DNA of 64,000 nucleotides from NCBI RefSeq assembly GCF_025141175.1, contig NZ_CP081155.1:2075001-2139000 (forward strand), written 5' to 3'. The notes below the pieces were generated by a model. That model ran no database searches and was not told the DNA's origin. It worked only from the letters and a program-made list of their open reading frames with translations. The position numbers and the translations under genes were made by a program. This DNA comes from Jannaschia sp. M317 (GTDB lineage Bacteria > Pseudomonadota > Alphaproteobacteria > Rhodobacterales > Rhodobacteraceae). This document shows positions 62,934 to 64,000 of the stretch, in pieces; the first letter of the stretch is position 1, and each line of letters opens with the position of its first letter.

Positions 62934-63829
62934 CGCCGCTCCCGCCACCAGATGATCAGCCCCGCCGCCGCAATGATCCCCGCACCCAGCAGGGTCTGGC
63001 TGTCGGGCAGGTTGCCAAAGACGATATAGCCCCAGGCGGCCAGGTAGATCAGAAAGGAATAGCTGTAGGGCATCAACACGCTGGCGGGCGCATAGCCGTG
63101 GGCGATGGCAAAGAAGTGATGCCCGCTCCAGGCAAAGAAGCCGATGGCGAACAGCAAGCCCCAGTTCAGCGGGCCGACCGGGCTTTGCCACAACCAGATC
63201 GCGACGGGCAGCAGGCAGAGGGTCCCGACCAACCCGCCGTAAAGCTGCATCGTGCGCGGGGCCGCGACCCCCGCCAACCGCCGTGTCAGGATTGAATAGA
63301 GCGCGAAGGCCAGCGCCGAAGTCAGCGACGACAGCGTCGCCCAGTGGAACTGCGCCGACCAGGGTTGCACCACCACCAGCACGCCGACAAACCCCAGCAG
63401 GATCGCCGACCAACGCCAGGGCCCCACCCGTTCCCCAAGCAGGGGCACCGACAGGGCGCAGACCAGGACCGGCGCGGAAAAGGTGATGGCCGCCGTTACC
63501 GTCATGTCCAGGTAGGACAGCGCGATGAAATTCCCGATGGTCGACACCATCAACAACGCCCCGCGCGCCAGCATGGCCAAGGCCTGTGCCCAGGGCGCGG
63601 TAAAGCCGGAGTGATCCGCCCCCATCATGGGCCCGGTCGACAGCGCCATATGCACCGCAAAGCGCATGAAGGCCAGCTGCAGCGCGGGCAGCCCCGCCAG
63701 CGACAGCCACTTGACGCTTGTGTCCGTCATGGAAAACAACAGATAGGCCAGCAACATCAGAAGGATGCCACGGGTGGCGTTGTCTTCTCGGGGGCGCGCC
63801 AGATGGCTGACGGGGGCGGGGGCCGCCAT
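62930..63829 (-). CDS. EamA/DMT family transporter
   Basis: 299 residues with ten hydrophobic segments in two EamA repeats (for example GILLMLLAYLLFSMTDTSVK and SALAFALYSILTRRLAG). Inner-membrane exporter of metabolites or amino acids; substrate unknown. Its ATG is one base from the stop of the upstream dehydrogenase and its stop overlaps the LysE start, so the three likely form an operon. Confidence 0.92.
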   Translation of the reverse strand: MAAPAPVSHLARPREDNATRGILLMLLAYLLFSMTDTSVKWLSLAGLPALQLAFMRFAVHMALSTGPMMGADHSGFTAPWAQALAMLARGALLMVSTIGNFIALSYLDMTVTAAITFSAPVLVCALSVPLLGERVGPWRWSAILLGFVGVLVVVQPWSAQFHWATLSSLTSALAFALYSILTRRLAGVAAPRTMQLYGGLVGTLCLLPVAIWLWQSPVGPLNWGLLFAIGFFAWSGHHFFAIAHGYAPASVLMPYSYSFLIYLAAWGYIVFGNLPDSQTLLGAGIIAAAGLIIWWRERR

Positions 63830-63830
63830 C

Positions 63831-64000
63831 TTAGCCGCCGAACTTTGCGGCGTAGAAGTCGATCATCTGCGGCACCAGATCGTCGCCGCGCCCGTCATCG
63901 CAGGCCGCCTGCAGCGCTTCAAAGGTAGACCCCGACATCATCGTGGGCACATCCAGATCCTCGGCCATGCGGCGGTAATAGCCGACATCTTTGGTGGCGT
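63831..64000 (-). CDS. 3-hydroxyisobutyrate dehydrogenase-family protein (partial)
   Basis: Only the last 56 codons are in the window, read leftwards to a TAA at 63831. TKDVGYYRRMAEDLDVPT followed by AACDDGRGDDLVPQMIDFY matches the C-terminal helical region of NAD(P)-dependent beta-hydroxyacid dehydrogenases, with the catalytic-lysine half missing. It runs off the right edge. It is one base from the EamA gene start. Confidence 0.7.
   Translation of the reverse strand, partial: ATKDVGYYRRMAEDLDVPTMMSGSTFEALQAACDDGRGDDLVPQMIDFYAAKFGG

Noticed and set aside
62334..63710. 458-codon frame joining LysE with upstream sequence
   Set aside because: The upstream part is antisense-frame shadow of the EamA gene; only the last 199 codons encode LysE.

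Overview
The window is high-GC DNA whose gene families and layout fit an alphaproteobacterium of the Rhodobacteraceae/Roseobacter group. Pointers are the GlxA-type AraC regulator, the ROK/XylR-xylA-xylFHG locus, the short membrane protein with an SSSAG motif, the dipeptide-type ABC operons and the many genes joined by ATGA or GTGA overlaps. This placement is an inference from gene content; no rRNA is present.

Layout. 1-7 kb is housekeeping: an ATP-grasp fragment, lon, glutaminase glsA, a small secreted/membrane protein with a decayed tandem copy, two valine tRNAs around a histidine phosphatase, a thioesterase and a glycine tRNA. 7.3-12.2 kb is a plus-strand run: GlxA-type regulator, glycine-zipper lipoprotein, SDR protein, membrane protein, serine hydrolase and an internally deleted alpha/beta-hydrolase pseudogene. 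12.4-26.5 kb is a Wzx/Wzy-type exopolysaccharide (EPS) cluster: three glycosyltransferases, flippase, OPX export protein, a TagA-like/phosphoglycosyl-transferase fusion, chain-length protein and polymerase/ligase. A hybrid histidine kinase, a small periplasmic protein and a LuxR-type response regulator are embedded in it. An MscS channel, a poorly coding stretch and an IS5-family element next to a serine tRNA end the region.

31-36 kb holds a LysR regulator divergent from an acyl-CoA dehydrogenase / TPP enzyme / CoA-transferase operon of unknown substrate. 36-42.4 kb holds a TTC38-like TPR gene and an opgC-opgG/D-opgH operon for osmoregulated periplasmic glucans. Then come an esterase/rhodanese pair, an orphan cheD and an M20 amidohydrolase. 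45.8-53.6 kb is a D-xylose locus: ROK regulator, xylA, an FG-GAP/ASPIC protein, xylF, xylH, xylG and a 60-residue membrane protein; no xylB is in the window. 53.6-62.3 kb is a GntR-controlled operon with two unusual M20-family proteins flanking a complete dipeptide/oligopeptide-type ABC transporter whose two ATPases are fused. The end holds LysE and EamA exporters and the tail of a 3-hydroxyisobutyrate dehydrogenase-family gene.

The most striking unexplained signal is an 18-bp palindrome (CCTATCC-N4-GGATAGG) found five times. It occurs in every promoter-bearing gap of the EPS cluster that was examined, and the response regulator and hybrid kinase encoded there are its natural candidate controllers. 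Together these look like a self-contained, autoregulated EPS switch.
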